Numbered from the stretch's first letter, positions 23,401-34,215 are shown. The stretch is DNA of 64,000 nucleotides from Vanrija pseudolonga (GCF_020906515.1 NC_085852.1:3038001-3102000); one strand, 5' to 3'. Numbers and translations: made by a program. Notes: generated by a model from the letters alone, not told the origin.

Positions 23401-23832
23401 CTTACATGCCTGCTGATAACATACACGCCGCACGCACGCGCTGCTTATCGCTCCCTACTCGGACGGCCCGAATCTCGGCGCGCAGTCGACGAATGGGGCA
23501 AGTAAGTAACTTGCCGCCAAGCGGGGTCTTGATGAAACGTGGCCAGTGGGCCGAGTGGGGGTATTTGGCGAGGTGAGCGAGCAAGGATGGGCTGTGGCGC
23601 CGGGTTGCGGGTTGCCTGCTGCTTGGCCCACGCCGCTGGTTTGTAGCCCGGCGCATGCATCGGCCCGGGCAGCCTGCCAGGTATCTATGCTTTGATGACA
23701 CCCAGGCGGTGCCTATACTTGGTACTCCATTATCTCGTGTGGCAGCGCCGAGGTGGCCGCTCACCTGCCAACTTGAAACAATAACGTTCATCGCTGCACG
23801 GCTTTGGTACCAACAACAATGGTCCTTTGGAC
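20419..23832. other. 3.4-kb gene-poor, repeat-rich region
   Basis: No gene recognised. It contains GGC/GCA trinucleotide tracts (20560-20610), GACAGC/GACAAC repeats (20855-20885), a (TTTG)n and (GT)n block (21664-21716), a second (TTTG)n tract (21956-21976), a GAGA tract (22165-22178), CTAG repeats (22747-22760) and AC/ACGC runs. A 314-codon minus frame (21195-22139) is open mainly because it reads through the TTTG repeats. The 3' end of the CFEM-like gene and of the minus-strand gene at 23833 must lie inside. Confidence 0.45.
21664..21716. repeat. (TTTG)n and (GT)n microsatellites
   Basis: About six TTTG units are followed after a short spacer by (GT)n. A second TTTG tract lies at 21956-21976. 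Confidence 0.85.
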
Positions 23833-24537
23833 CTAAGCATAGACGGCGGCAGCGATGCCAGCGCCGACGAACACGGCCGCTCCGACAGAAGCAGCAAGCC
23901 CAGCCGCGCTCTTCTTCGACGCCGAGGGCTGGGTGGGGTCAGCGCGTCCTTTTTAACCAACTCACCGAGGCCGCGCCGCCGCTCCCAGCAGCAGTCGTAG
24001 ACGAGACGACTGCCGCACCGCCGCCGCCGCCGCCAGCCGACGAGCCACCAGTCGAAGCACCAGTAGCAGCCGCAGTACCCGCACCACTGTCGTCAGCGCA
24101 TCCCCCGGAACACGCACTCACCCCGCACAGCCAATGTTGCTAGGCGCCGGGCCCGGGATGGGACTCTTGCGCAGGTTGCACAGGTCGACGAGGTTGCAGA
24201 TGTACTCGTAGATGAGGGACTTTTCTGTCGTCTTGGAGTTGACGTCTGGGTTGGCGTCCCAGCACGCGAAGCACCCCTCGTAGAGGTCGTATGATTTGGA
24301 CTGGGGTGGGTTAGGCGGGAGGGAAGGGCGGTGAAAGTCGACTCACGGAACAGTAGGTCGAGAGACAGGTCTGGTCGTTGGTCGGGCAGGAGAGCGCCCA
24401 GAACGCCGTGCACTCGTCCTGGCAGCCCGAAGAGAAGGCGCTGACCGAGGACGCGGAGAGGGCTGGCATGGGTCAGCTTGCTCGCTCGCTGGCTGGTACT
24501 CACCAATAGCGGCGATGAGGGCGGTGGCGGGGTACAT
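23833..24537 (-). CDS. Cys-rich GPI-type surface protein, copy A
   Basis: Secreted or surface protein, 181 aa, five exons (transcript order): 24537-24504, 24462-24347, 24300-24122, 24086-23966, 23928-23833; introns are 41, 46, 35 and 37 nt. It has a signal peptide (about residues 1-20, ALIAAIALSASSVSA), then an ectodomain of about 90 residues with ten Cys (CQDEC, LSC, TCLSTYC, GCFACW, ICNLVDLC, IGC), a Gly/Ser/Thr-rich stalk and a hydrophobic C-terminal segment (AGLAASVGAAVFVGAGIAAA) that fits a GPI signal or a membrane anchor. Copy B at 31934-32735 and the more distant gene at 50890-51690 share the Cys pattern and intron phases. A TATAAG box lies 56 bases upstream. The F-box-like gene at 25809 is divergently oriented. 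Function unknown; an adhesion or wall role is inference. Confidence 0.8.
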
Positions 24538-24592
24538 GCTGACGACGGTGTGGGTTGCAATCAGACGAGACCAGCCCCCCCTCGTCCTCTGT

Positions 24593-24598
24593 CTTATA
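24593..24598 (-). promoter_or_regulatory. TATA box (TATAAG, minus strand)
   Basis: TATAAG on the minus strand, 56 bases before the start codon of the Cys-rich surface protein copy A. Confidence 0.55.
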
Positions 24599-25808
24599 TG
24601 TATCCCTCGCCGACGGGGAGCACAAACACGCGTCTTGTTCGACCCAGCGCCGAGACGCGCCACGCCACGCCACGCCACGCCCCCCGTGCGCTCAGGCCTC
24701 AGACATGACACTCCCACCCCAGCGCCCCACTTTCCTTGCCTCTCCGGACTCCATTGCATCCGAGAGCTCTCCTCACGTCCGAAACAGACAAGGAGCCAGA
24801 CTCGCTCCGACGATCGCCACGCAGCAGCCGGTGCAAGCGACGCGTTAAGCCACATGCAGGAGGTGGGCGCCTGTTTTGGAGCGGTGGGAAGCGAGCCGAA
24901 CAAGAGCACCGCGGCAAGTAGTGCGGTATGCCGCGCGGGAAAACGCGTACAAGCATACAGTGCAAGCGCGAGGCCGAGGCCGAGGCTGCACTTCGAGTCG
25001 CTGGCGCGTGTTTACGCCACGGTGACTGCTCAGCGCGCGTGACCTGGCCCACTCCAGCTCCAGCCCAATCCCGAGACTCGCTCCGAAGGGCACTAACCAC
25101 ACCACCACGCTCGTGTTCTTTGCAGAAGCAGAAGGAACACAACGACGCCCCAATCCTGTGCACAAGCCGGATGGGTAGACTCGGACCAGCTAAGGCCTGG
25201 CCGGAAAGTGTGATTGTAGCCCCTCCAGGCCGGGGCGGAGCGGAACGTCTCGATGTGTGTACAGTACATGCGAGGTGCGTGCATCCACCCGTTGTGCCGG
25301 ATGTCAGTGGGCTACACCGCGAGAGTCGCGTAGTATATGGAGAATATGGTGACCCCTGAGGCGCATTCGCCGTGGCTGAGGCAGCTCAGATGTTTCAGCC
25401 TCGTAGGGATCTCGAGTACGCGCTCAAGCCTCGCGTCTTCAAGCCTCGAAATGCTCGAGCCTCGGGGTTTGTGGTTTACTTGTAAAGTGTTGCGGCTTTT
25501 GGCGGTGGGCCCCTTGATATCACTATCTGTTGCCTGCGGATGGCCGCCGGCCATCCACATCACCTTGAACACATCACGTCTAGGCAGTCCTCTATAACTG
25601 TGGCCTCCCCCCACGTCCCGTATCTCTCCCTCCGCATATACTAACGACAGCTGTAGACTCCTGCCGCGCGAGTCGAGTGGGCCCCCATTTTCGCCACCCA
25701 AGAGACATGTGGCAACGTTGTGCCTGGATGTCAGAGACCCCTCGATACCTCGACGACCAAACTAACCTCGCACCCATCTCACTCACTGTCTTTCTCACCT
25801 CACTCGCC
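24599..25808. other. Divergent intergenic region
   Basis: This 1.2-kb stretch lies between the divergent surface-protein and F-box-like genes. It holds a short CCACG tandem repeat near 24661-24680. No gene seen. Confidence 0.5.
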
Positions 25809-26879
25809 ATGACTATAACAATAGACCACTCGACCCACCCGCACATCATCGACCAGATACTCGCCGCGGCGCCGCGCGACTCGCTGCTGAGGCTGCGCGC
25901 GACGTCGACGGCGTTCTGTCATCGCGCGGACAAGGTGCTGTGCGCACACGCCGTAGTCAGCCCCGTCCCGCGGGAGAACACGGTCAACCTGCACACCCCG
26001 AGCGCGACGCACCCTTTCGTCGCGGGCGCCGGGGAGCGGCTGCCCTTCGTCCCCGGCGCTGTGGAAACGCTCGACATCTGCAGCCTGCCAGAGGGCGCCG
26101 ATCTCGTCCCGGGCATCGCGCTGTTCCAGTTCTGCCCCGTGCGCACACTGCGCCGGTTCGGCGTTGAAGCCCTCTCCCGACCGTACGCGATCCTCGGACA
26201 CGTCGACACGGTTGTAGACTGTGTCGATACTGCCTCCAGCGACGCCTACCACCCTTCGGTGCAGATCACCCTCGCGCCGCCGGCGCGCCGGCGCGTCCTC
26301 CATGTCCATTGGAACGAGAACGAACCATACAGTCGCCTGTCATTCTCCGTCCCGGAGGGTGAGCTGACACCCTCGGCCATGGACGAACTGATCATCGTTC
26401 TCTGGCCGCGCTGCTCGCCTCTCAAGATCTTCTCCCGCCGCCTGCGAGGCCGACTTGGTCCCGCTCTCTCCGACTCCTCGTTCGAAGAACAGTTAACTCA
26501 GCTCCTGGGTATCGTCCGAAGCCTTCGTGAATTCATCTGTCTCGGAGGCACGGTCACCGCCGTCGGCCTTGAACGGTGCCATCGGAGCCATATGCGAACG
26601 CAAGTGCCGCCAGAGGAGCGCACTCTGCCAAACGATCAGTTCCGAGATTTGGCCCAATCTTGCAGGGACTGGCTTTGGTCACTGTGGGCCCGAGGGTATC
26701 TGGAGGAAGAACCCAACATCAGCTACATGACCTACTCCCAATGGCTCGATACGCTGAGTGACACCGACAAGACTATTCTTTCCCCGCCCGGACTTGGGTC
26801 CTCTGGTCAGTGGGCGGTTCTGGCGAGCGCTGACGGCACGCAGGGTCTGATGGAGATCAAACCCATCCAGAACAGATGA
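25809..26879 (+). CDS. F-box-like protein of unknown function, copy A
   Basis: Intron-less gene, 356 aa from ATG 25809. The frame is open further upstream, but this Met aligns with the start of copy B at 33196 (IDHSTHPHIIDQIL against IDHTAHPTIIDAII). The first 45 residues resemble an F-box: an Ile-Ile-Asp-x-Ile-Leu helix, then LLRLRATSTAFCHRAD. The rest lacks recognised repeats but shares blocks with copy B (VDCVDTASSDA, RRRVLHVHWNENE). F-box proteins are substrate adaptors of SCF ubiquitin ligases, but without a search I cannot confirm the domain; large lineage-specific families of this shape are expected in Trichosporonales. Copies A and B form part of a duplicated two-gene unit. Confidence 0.55.
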   Translation: MTITIDHSTHPHIIDQILAAAPRDSLLRLRATSTAFCHRADKVLCAHAVVSPVPRENTVNLHTPSATHPFVAGAGERLPFVPGAVETLDICSLPEGADLVPGIALFQFCPVRTLRRFGVEALSRPYAILGHVDTVVDCVDTASSDAYHPSVQITLAPPARRRVLHVHWNENEPYSRLSFSVPEGELTPSAMDELIIVLWPRCSPLKIFSRRLRGRLGPALSDSSFEEQLTQLLGIVRSLREFICLGGTVTAVGLERCHRSHMRTQVPPEERTLPNDQFRDLAQSCRDWLWSLWARGYLEEEPNISYMTYSQWLDTLSDTDKTILSPPGLGSSGQWAVLASADGTQGLMEIKPIQNR

Positions 26880-26982
26880 ACTACCTCTTATCTTTGTATC
26901 ATTGATATCCTGCGAGCACATTCGCAAGCCAACCAAGAATTCAAAATACATGCACAAGGGGCACATCCTACTCCTCCTCATC

Positions 26983-29153
26983 CTACTCCTCCTCATCTCC
27001 CTTGTCCCTCTTGAACAGCTGGCGGACCTTATCCTTGATCTTCTCCTTCTTCTCCTTGACGGGCGCCTTGGGGTCAACGAGGACGTCCCAAGCCTTCTCC
27101 CTCGTCCCACGGAACGGCTGCACATCGTCCGGGTCATCTTGGGACTCGGCATCGCTCGCGGCCGAGCTGAGATCGCCCTCGCTCTCATAGTACCGCACCC
27201 CGCCGGACGCCTCGTTGCGCGCCTCGTGCCGCTCCTTCTTCTCCTCCTGGTATGTGTCGTCGTCGCTTGACTTCACGGTCACGTGCAGCCCGACAAAGTT
27301 GCTCGCAAGGAACGCTTGTAGCAGGGGAAGCAGGTCCTTGTTCGGGCGGTAGGTGCCGCTGTCGTTGTCGATGACCAGTTCGTACGCTGTAGGGTCGAGC
27401 GACTCGCCGTCCTCCTCCCGCCCGTGGAGGTGCGTGGTCTCGACGGGTCTCTTCTCATTGGTCTCGCCGGTGGACCCTGGCTCTTCTGGCGCCTTGGGCT
27501 GGTCTGCTGCGTGGCGAGTCGCCTCAGACTCTGACGTGGTGCCGCCTGTTCCCGCTGCTGGCCCAAGTGACAACTGGCCGACATCGGGGGCGGTGTCTCC
27601 AGCAGAAGACGCGCCAGGGCCATCCGCGGTGTGCGCATCCGCTTTGTGCGCATCCGCGTTGTGCGCATCCGCTCCACGAGTGCTATCCCCGCCCTTCTTG
27701 CCCTGTTGGAACACTAGGTTGTGGTCGTGGGCCTCGACGACGCCGTCCTCATCGTCCACATCCTTTGGCGAACGTAGCATGCTATGGCTTGGGGCATCGT
27801 AGTCGAGGTTGCCGTCTTTACCGGCCGATGCGCTGTCCCCAGCGGCAGCCTGCCCTGTTGCGCCTGAACCGGACGCCGCTGCCCCATCGCCGCTCCGATA
27901 CTTGCGCACAAAGAACTCGCCCGAGTACGCAATGTAGCTCTGTACGTCAGCCACGCGTCCCTCGCACACACTCACGTCGATCTCTGAGTGCATCGCGTGC
28001 TTGCTGAGCATGTCGATGCCAAACTCCTTGCCCGTCTCGGTGAACCGCATGAGGCCGTCGAGCGTGATCACGAATGTGAAGATCCGGTGTCCCTCGCCCC
28101 AGTGTGCCATGTCGAGGAAGCGCTGGGCCATCGCCTTACCCGGGCCGGGCAGGCGACCATACTCTGTCGTCTTGTCGTAGTGATACACACGGCGGTGCTG
28201 CTTCCGCATCGCACCACCCATCATCGCGCCATGCAGCCCGCGCTCGTCGAACATCGCCTTGATGAATGACTTGAACTCGACGTAGCGGTGGTACAGCTCG
28301 TTCGGGACCGGCCCGCGGAGCTGTAGCTCGTTGGCCTGGAAGCTAGCCGTCAGCTACGCAAGCCACAGCCCACTCACTTGGCCTTTTCCGTTCCTTCCTG
28401 CGTGCTGGTCGTGCCGACCATGGCCCCGATCAGCGGTGAGTAGTGGATAAACCACCGCGAGGTGAGCGAGTACATCTTGCCGCACTCGTCCTCGGTCGTG
28501 CCGAGCACCTCGGCCGAGATGTGCAGCGTGGGGTCCTTGTCCCGGTTGGCGGGGTGCAGCTTGCGGACAGCGTGCAGGCCCCATGCGCGGGTCGACGCGC
28601 CGCGCTTCTTCAGCTCCCAGTCTCGCGCGTCGCAGCGCCACCCGTCCTCGAGCGCGCCAGACGACAGCACGACCTTGCCGAGCCGGTCGTCCTTCGAGCC
28701 CACGTCCTCGTCGTACACGCGCGCCGTGAGGAGGAACCCCGACGCCGGGACGCCAGCGACGACCCACTCCGCCTCCCAGCGGGGCTCGGTCGTGCTGTGT
28801 GCCGTTGGGCTCCGGAAGCGCAGGAACGGGTCGTCCTTGTGCCGCTTGCCGTAGCGCGTCCCCTCGTCGCCGTTGGCTGCGAGCTGCGCGAGCACGTACG
28901 GGTCGGACGAGAGCTGGCCCACGTCCGCAATGGGCAGGTTGGACGCCGAGTGAAAGACGATGCGCACGACGTACGTCTTGTCTTTGGACGGCGTCAGCTG
29001 CGTCGAGTCGTACCCGCCTTCGGGCTCGCTGTCGCTCGACTCGGGGGCGTGTTGCTTGTCCTTGGCCTCATCCTTGGGGCTGCCTTTGTTGGCCGACTGC
29101 TGGCTGGTGTCTGGCGCGTCAGAGGACTTGACCGTGTCTTTATCGCCACCCAT
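26983..29153 (-). CDS. C2-domain protein
   Basis: Soluble protein, 711 aa, exons 29153-28378 and 28342-26983 with one 35-nt intron. After an acidic, Ser/Lys-rich N-terminus (about residues 1-60), residues 60-210 form a C2-like fold: KTYVVRIVFHSASNLP, DPYVLAQL, EAEWVVAGVP and ARVYDEDVGSKDDRLGK, the last carrying Asp residues where C2 domains bind calcium. A conserved middle region follows (YHRYVEFKSFIKAMF ... GHRIFTFVITLDGLMRFTETG), then an Asp/Glu- and Ala-rich low-complexity stretch and a Lys/Glu-rich C-terminus. The architecture suggests calcium-dependent binding to phospholipid membranes; this is inference from the fold. A short repeat encoding ADAHKADAH-type units lies near 27630-27670. 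Confidence 0.75.
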
Positions 29154-29718
29154 CGTTTGTCAGGAGTGAAGAGAGTGAAAGACAAGAGGGAAAAGCTGTT
29201 CCTCGACGTCGGCGTCGTTGTTGTCGCCGCGCGATGTTGTTCCTTCCCGGTGAGGGGCTGGCCGGCTGACGTCATGGCAGCAGGGTAGTATTGCGATGTG
29301 AGCTGCGGTCTATTTTTTGTGGCCCCGTGACGCAATGCATCGGCATGAATGCCGCGTTATGGAGCAACTTCGAGCTGTCGGATGCAAACCAGAAATGCGT
29401 GAGGAGAGCTTTAAGCTGCCCGAGCGAGGGTTGCGAGTCGAGCCTACCAGTGGCGCCTCGAGACTGTGGCGCCGAGGACGCGTGCGTTGCGGCGCATACC
29501 ATAGTGGTTTCCAACTAGCGCGTCTGTACTTGTTACCCGGCTCCAAGCTGCATCCACTCTGGTGGGTATCTGATCCGTTACATCAACAACCCAAACATCG
29601 ATCCGTCTGCCCACTGCCGTAAACACCGCAACACAATGATATGTGCATCTCGGTGCCCACCACCCAGCACAACTTGGAGCTGTCGGCCCACTACGACAAC
29701 CTCGCCGCAACGTACTCA
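29154..29718. other. Intergenic region, no gene seen
   Basis: Promoter side of the C2 gene and 3' flank of the next minus-strand gene. Frames here are short and overlap on both strands. Confidence 0.5.
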
Positions 29719-31529
29719 TCACTTAAGATCAAGCTCGATGTCCTCGGGGCCATCACCAAACTCCATCACCACCGAACCATTGAGCGAGCGCGCGTGAACG
29801 AATGATTCAAAGGCGTGGTGTGGCTCGCTGTCCGTCGTCACTTTACCAGACACGCTGGACGACCATGGGTCGACGACGGACAGTCGTTGGGGCACGCCGT
29901 TACGCGACTCCCTCGGCCTGGTTGCCTTTTGACGGGCAATCTCAGATACCTGCCCCTCGCTGTTCACGCTGAGTGCGACCCTTGGGGCGAGGCTGTTCTT
30001 GGCCAGATGTTCCTTGGGAATGGCCGTCGCCGCAGTGAAGCGCGACACGAACTTTGCCCCGGTGGAAAAGACCACGTCGAGAGCACCGTTGAGCTCGATA
30101 TACCCGGCCATGGCTTGATGTTGGTCGTAGACGAGCCGAATGTCGCGATTACTGCGAACAACCACCGACGAAGCCTTGCTGTTGCCGTTTATACGGGTCG
30201 AAACGTCGGCCCAGAAAGGCACGAAGGCATACGCCGCCTCGACGAGTTTACGTGTGAAGGTGCGGTCGATGTCGGTGAAGGTGTATGAAATGGGCGTGGG
30301 CCAGTACGCCTGGGAGATGTTGGCGATCACTCCGTGCCTGCCATCGAGGTTGATACGGCGCGCAAATTGAACGCCTCGCGCTGTAATTGAACCAGAGAGT
30401 GACAACAGTCCGAGTTGGTAGGTCACCAGCGGGCCGATGTCGATGTTGTCCGTCGCCCGCGCGAGGAGTCGTCCAACGGGAGGGGTATCGCTCCCGGCAG
30501 TGATGTTGAGGCCTGCGTCAGACCGTATCGAGAGCGAGAACAGGCCGCGCGATTTGGACGGGACCTGGATGTTGATAGCGTATGCACCCCGGATTGCCGA
30601 TCCTTTAATCGCCATCGTTGCACCCCCAGCACTGCTGGTGAGATTCACACGCGCGCCGGCACGTAACCGCCCCATTGGTGTATGGGTCGTGACGATGACC
30701 GTATTGGGCTTGATGGCTTCCGTCGCATACGAGATCGTGAGGACGGTGTGGCCAAAGCCAGTCACGTCAAGACCGAGATGCTGGTCAAGCTTAACGACGC
30801 AGCGGCTCGTGGTGGTGAGCCCGTCGTCTGCTGCCAGGCTCGAGCACTCGTGCTGAACAAGTTTCTCCTTCTGAATGTCAGCTGCCCGCTCGAGCCACAA
30901 GAACTCACTTGCTTCGGGCTACCAAGTCGCGGGGTATAATAACCATTCTCAAGCCTCGCAACGGATTCACGGAAGATGTAGTCGGGCGTACGGAGCCAGT
31001 CTTCAGTATGCCAGTACCAACTAACTGATCTGCCCGTGTAGCTGTCCACGTTTTCTAACGGAGGTTGGGGCAGGGCGACTGCCATCTGATGTGACAATGC
31101 ATCGGCTCCCTCGTACTCGTATGGCGTCCATACTGGGTTCTTCCAGAAGCCGTCGTACCTGTGGAGGTAGGTCCCGAGGGCAATCAGCCAAGCACTGCAC
31201 AGGCCGAACACCAAGAGGCCAACAAGCGACGCGGCGACGGTCTTGCCCTTGGGCCGTCCGAGTCTCCGAACCGTCTGGATGATTCGTCGTACGAGAAACT
31301 TGAGAATGAGGCCTGCCGCTGCCAGTGCGGCCTTGCCGTCGTCGGCTGCGTCCGCGCCTTCGCTGTTGGTCGCGAAAAATGCAGCGACGTGGGTGACTCC
31401 GTCTACAAACACATCGCCGGGAGTGCGGGGCTTTGGCGGAGCGTCCTTCTCGTTTGGTGAGGGTTGCTGTATCGTTGGGAGCAATGGCTTGTCGTCGTCA
31501 GGGAAGGCTTCGGCGTCTTTGAGCGACAT
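29719..31529 (-). CDS. Single-pass membrane protein with beta-rich ectodomain
   Basis: 590 aa, exons 31529-30909 and 30870-29719 with a 38-nt intron. The N-terminal 95 residues are polar and Pro-rich with a basic patch (RRIIQTVRRLGRPKGK), followed by one hydrophobic segment at about 97-121 (VGLLVFGLCSAWLIALGTYL), which fits a type II membrane anchor with the C-terminus outside or luminal. The C-terminal 450 residues alternate short hydrophobic and polar stretches and contain NXS/T sites and beta-solenoid-like blocks (RVNLTSSAGGATMAIKGSA; FSLSIRSDAGLNITAGS), reminiscent of adhesin-type DUF4097 repeats. I do not recognise the family with confidence. The start is the ATG at 31529; the frame stays open a little further upstream without another ATG. 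Confidence 0.7.
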
Positions 31530-31933
31530 GTTGGAGGAGACGAGTGGCAAGACGTAACGCAGAGAAGGGGTCTGTTATATGTATGCGGCGGCGTGGGTGG
31601 GGTAAGTGCTTGCTTGCCCTTGTTGCGACTCCAACCTCACTCACCGCAATGTGCCTGCCTACCTTGCCTGCCACAGCTACATAAGGGGGATCTCACCAGT
31701 GCATGTTTCAGCTCGCGCGGTCATCATGGAGAAGAGCGTCATGTCAGTGTCTTTGCCCCGTTGTGCCGTGAGGATGCCTGGATGCCAAGCCCGTCATCGA
31801 GCCGCCGGAACTGTGCCTCGAACCTTGCAGTATGTAGGCGCATCACACACAAAAGCAACGACCAAATACCAGGCTACACCTCAACTGAATCAAAATACAA
31901 GGACATGCCCTTCTCAGAACATCGGCTCTGGAA
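31530..31933. other. Intergenic region, no gene seen
   Basis: Gap between the start of the membrane-protein gene and the stop of the surface-protein copy B. No gene features seen. Confidence 0.5.
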
Positions 31934-32735
31934 CTAAGGATAGAAGGCTGCGCTAGCAACAGCTACGACGAGCACTACCCTCCTCACTGAAGCCGCACGC
32001 CCACCCTTGCTATTCTTCGACACCGACGCCTGAGGTCAACGTGAACAGTGCTTCCGACTCACCGAAGGAGCCGCGCTTGTCCCGGCCGCAGAGCTCGAAG
32101 AGACGACAGCTGCGCCCGTGCCAGTGGAGGAGGCAGCCGCTACACCGGTACCTGTCGCGACCATCGACGCGGCAGTTCCCGCACTGGTACCTGCCCCAGC
32201 CGTCGAAGAAGCAGTTGCGGCACCGGTGCCCGTGTCAGGCGTCGAGGTAACCGCAACACCGGAGTCCGTACCAGCCGTCGACGAGACAAGCGGCGCGCCA
32301 GAGCCGGTCCAAGGTGTGATCCCATGGCTCGCCGCCCCGTTCCAACCGGGGGCAGCACACCCGATATTGCTCGGGGCCGGGCCAGCGATAGTGACTTTGC
32401 GCAAGCTGCACTGGTACACGAGGTTGCAGATGTACTGGTAGATGAGGGACGTCTGCGTCGTCACGACGTTGGGATCGGGGTTGGCCTGCCAGCACGCGAG
32501 GCACGTTTCGTACAGGTCGTACGAGTTGGACTGGGGTTAGTAGGAACGGCGGGGCGGCTTACCGAGCAGTAAGTCGAGAGACAAGTCGGGTCGTTGCTCG
32601 GACACGAGAGCGCCCAGAAGGGGGTGCACTCGTCCCCGCAGCCTGGGGAGAAGGCACGCGCGGACAGGACTGGGGTTAGGGGGGTGCGCCTCGGTGCCAC
32701 CTACCAAAGGTGGACAGGCCGAGAGCTGTGTGCAT
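31934..32735 (-). CDS. Cys-rich GPI-type surface protein, copy B
   Basis: Paralogue of the gene at 23833-24537: 233 aa, exons 32735-32705, 32669-32563, 32530-32063, 32029-31934; introns only 35, 32 and 33 nt. The short N-terminal segment (MHTALGLSTFVLSARAFS) looks like a weak signal peptide. The ectodomain repeats the copy A pattern: CGDECTPFWALSCP, TCLSTYCS, CLACW, ICNLVYQCSLRK, PAPSNIGC. The stalk is longer than in A and made of Thr/Gly/Ala repeats (TGTGAAVVSSSS type). The C-terminus (RRVVLVVAVASAAFYP) is hydrophobic but interrupted by Arg residues and ends in Pro, so the GPI signal may be weakened. The second intron contains a perfect TACTAAC. The F-box-like copy B is divergently oriented next to it, as in block A. 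Confidence 0.78.
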
Positions 32736-33195
32736 GTTTGCTCAAAGTGTTGGTTGATCTGTGCGCGATACGCCACAACCTCCTCCTCTTATGTTGCGCT
32801 GTCTCCCCATCTGGGGAATCGTCTCGGCGGAAGTACGCTCTAGTCCGGACTGCGCACCCTCGGTCATTCGATCGCGTATCGAGCGCGTTCGCTGCACTCG
32901 GTGCCAACTCGCTCCGACTTACATTGTGGCCGATGGAAGCAGTGCATTAGCCACCAACGCGCGCGGTATGAACAGCCCGCAGGCTATAAGTGTTCACGGA
33001 TGTGGCAGGAAGCGAGGGGAGCCGAGCTCCGTGGTCCCGTGATGCTGGATAACAGACGCGGCATGGCCAATCTGGGCGCTACGATGCTATCGGCCAGCCG
33101 GGACCTTGAGCCACAAGCCGGCTGACTGTGCGGTGCCCCGGGGTTTGGACCGCCATCGCCGATTCTCGTATCTCCTCCTCTCCTCCCTCAGCAGC
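32736..33195. other. Divergent promoter region of block B
   Basis: 460 bases between the divergent surface-protein and F-box-like genes of block B; a TATAAG occurs near 32984. No gene seen. Confidence 0.5.
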
Positions 33196-34215
33196 ATGAT
33201 CGACCACACGGCCCACCCGACCATCATCGACGCGATCATCGCGCACTCGTCGGCGCGCACATGGCGCGGCGTGTCCAAAGGGTACACTGACCGCGTGACG
33301 CGGCCTTTGCTGCGGCACGCCGAGCTCGAGGCGTGGCCTGCGGACGGGGCCGACGACGGCGAGCCGACATTCCACCTCATTGTCGCCGACACGCGGTGCG
33401 GGCGCCCGGCGAACCGCGAGTTCCGGCTGCCCTTTGCGCCGCAGTATGTCGAGGTGCTGAGCGTCGACTTTCCGAGCTTCCTGCGTTCCTTCAAGCTGCC
33501 GGACGCCATTGCGGCGCAGTTCACTGCCCTGCGTACCCTCAAGCGGACTGGCCGCTCGGCGTCGCGCCCGGACGCGGTGTGGCCAGGCGTCACGACATAC
33601 GTCGACTACTTTGACGCGGCGAACAGCGACGCCGGCGCGAACAGCATCCTCCTCCCGCCCGGCGTGGAGCGCTACGTGCTCCACCTCCGCTGGGACCGGG
33701 AGAACGAGGCGGCGAATCGCTCGTCGATGGATATCACCAACACCGCCAGCATCCAGCACGCCGTGCTCGTCGTATGGCCGTCGATGAAGCCCCGTGTGGC
33801 GACGCCCGTGGGCGATCGAAGGCCGCCGGCGTGCCTCCTCACTGCGCTGAGGCTCGGCGCCGACGTCCTCGCTCGCGGGGGCTCGTTCACCGTCGTCGGC
33901 GCGGAGAGGATCCACCCCGACCAGCTGGGTGTCGCTGTGCCAGCCGGATATTCCATGCAGTTCGGCCTGCGCGAGTGCGCTGATGCAGTCGCGACAGTGG
34001 TACTCTCGCTCGTGCCCGGGTCAGACGCCGCGGACTTTGACGCGTCGCGACTGCGACTGTGCACCTACTTTGATTGGCGGACCGAAATATCTTCTTCAAC
34101 AGACGGCAGGGAGAGCAAGGGAGGCGGCCATCGCAATCAGCCCGAGTGGTGGCGGGCTGGGAAGCGCATCAACCGGCACGTGGACCTCGACTTGTATTAC
34201 AAGGTGGGTGGCTAA
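33196..34215 (+). CDS. F-box-like protein of unknown function, copy B
   Basis: Intron-less, 339 aa. It starts MIDHTAHPTIIDAIIAHSSA and then has an F-box-like helix segment (TWRGVSKGYTDRVTRPLL). Similarity to copy A (25809-26879) runs along the protein: FAPQYVEVLSVD against FVPGAVETLDIC, YVDYFDAANSDA against VVDCVDTASSDA, YVLHLRWDRENE against RVLHVHWNENE. No other domain was recognised. As for copy A, a role as SCF adaptor is possible but unproven. The last 35 residues are basic and Gly-rich and differ from copy A. Confidence 0.55.
   Translation: MIDHTAHPTIIDAIIAHSSARTWRGVSKGYTDRVTRPLLRHAELEAWPADGADDGEPTFHLIVADTRCGRPANREFRLPFAPQYVEVLSVDFPSFLRSFKLPDAIAAQFTALRTLKRTGRSASRPDAVWPGVTTYVDYFDAANSDAGANSILLPPGVERYVLHLRWDRENEAANRSSMDITNTASIQHAVLVVWPSMKPRVATPVGDRRPPACLLTALRLGADVLARGGSFTVVGAERIHPDQLGVAVPAGYSMQFGLRECADAVATVVLSLVPGSDAADFDASRLRLCTYFDWRTEISSSTDGRESKGGGHRNQPEWWRAGKRINRHVDLDLYYKVGG

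Noticed and set aside
13673-23832. Centromere
   Set aside because: Tremellomycete centromeres are long and rich in retroelements and lack genes; this stretch is short, contains a well-formed gene and shows no retroelement remains.
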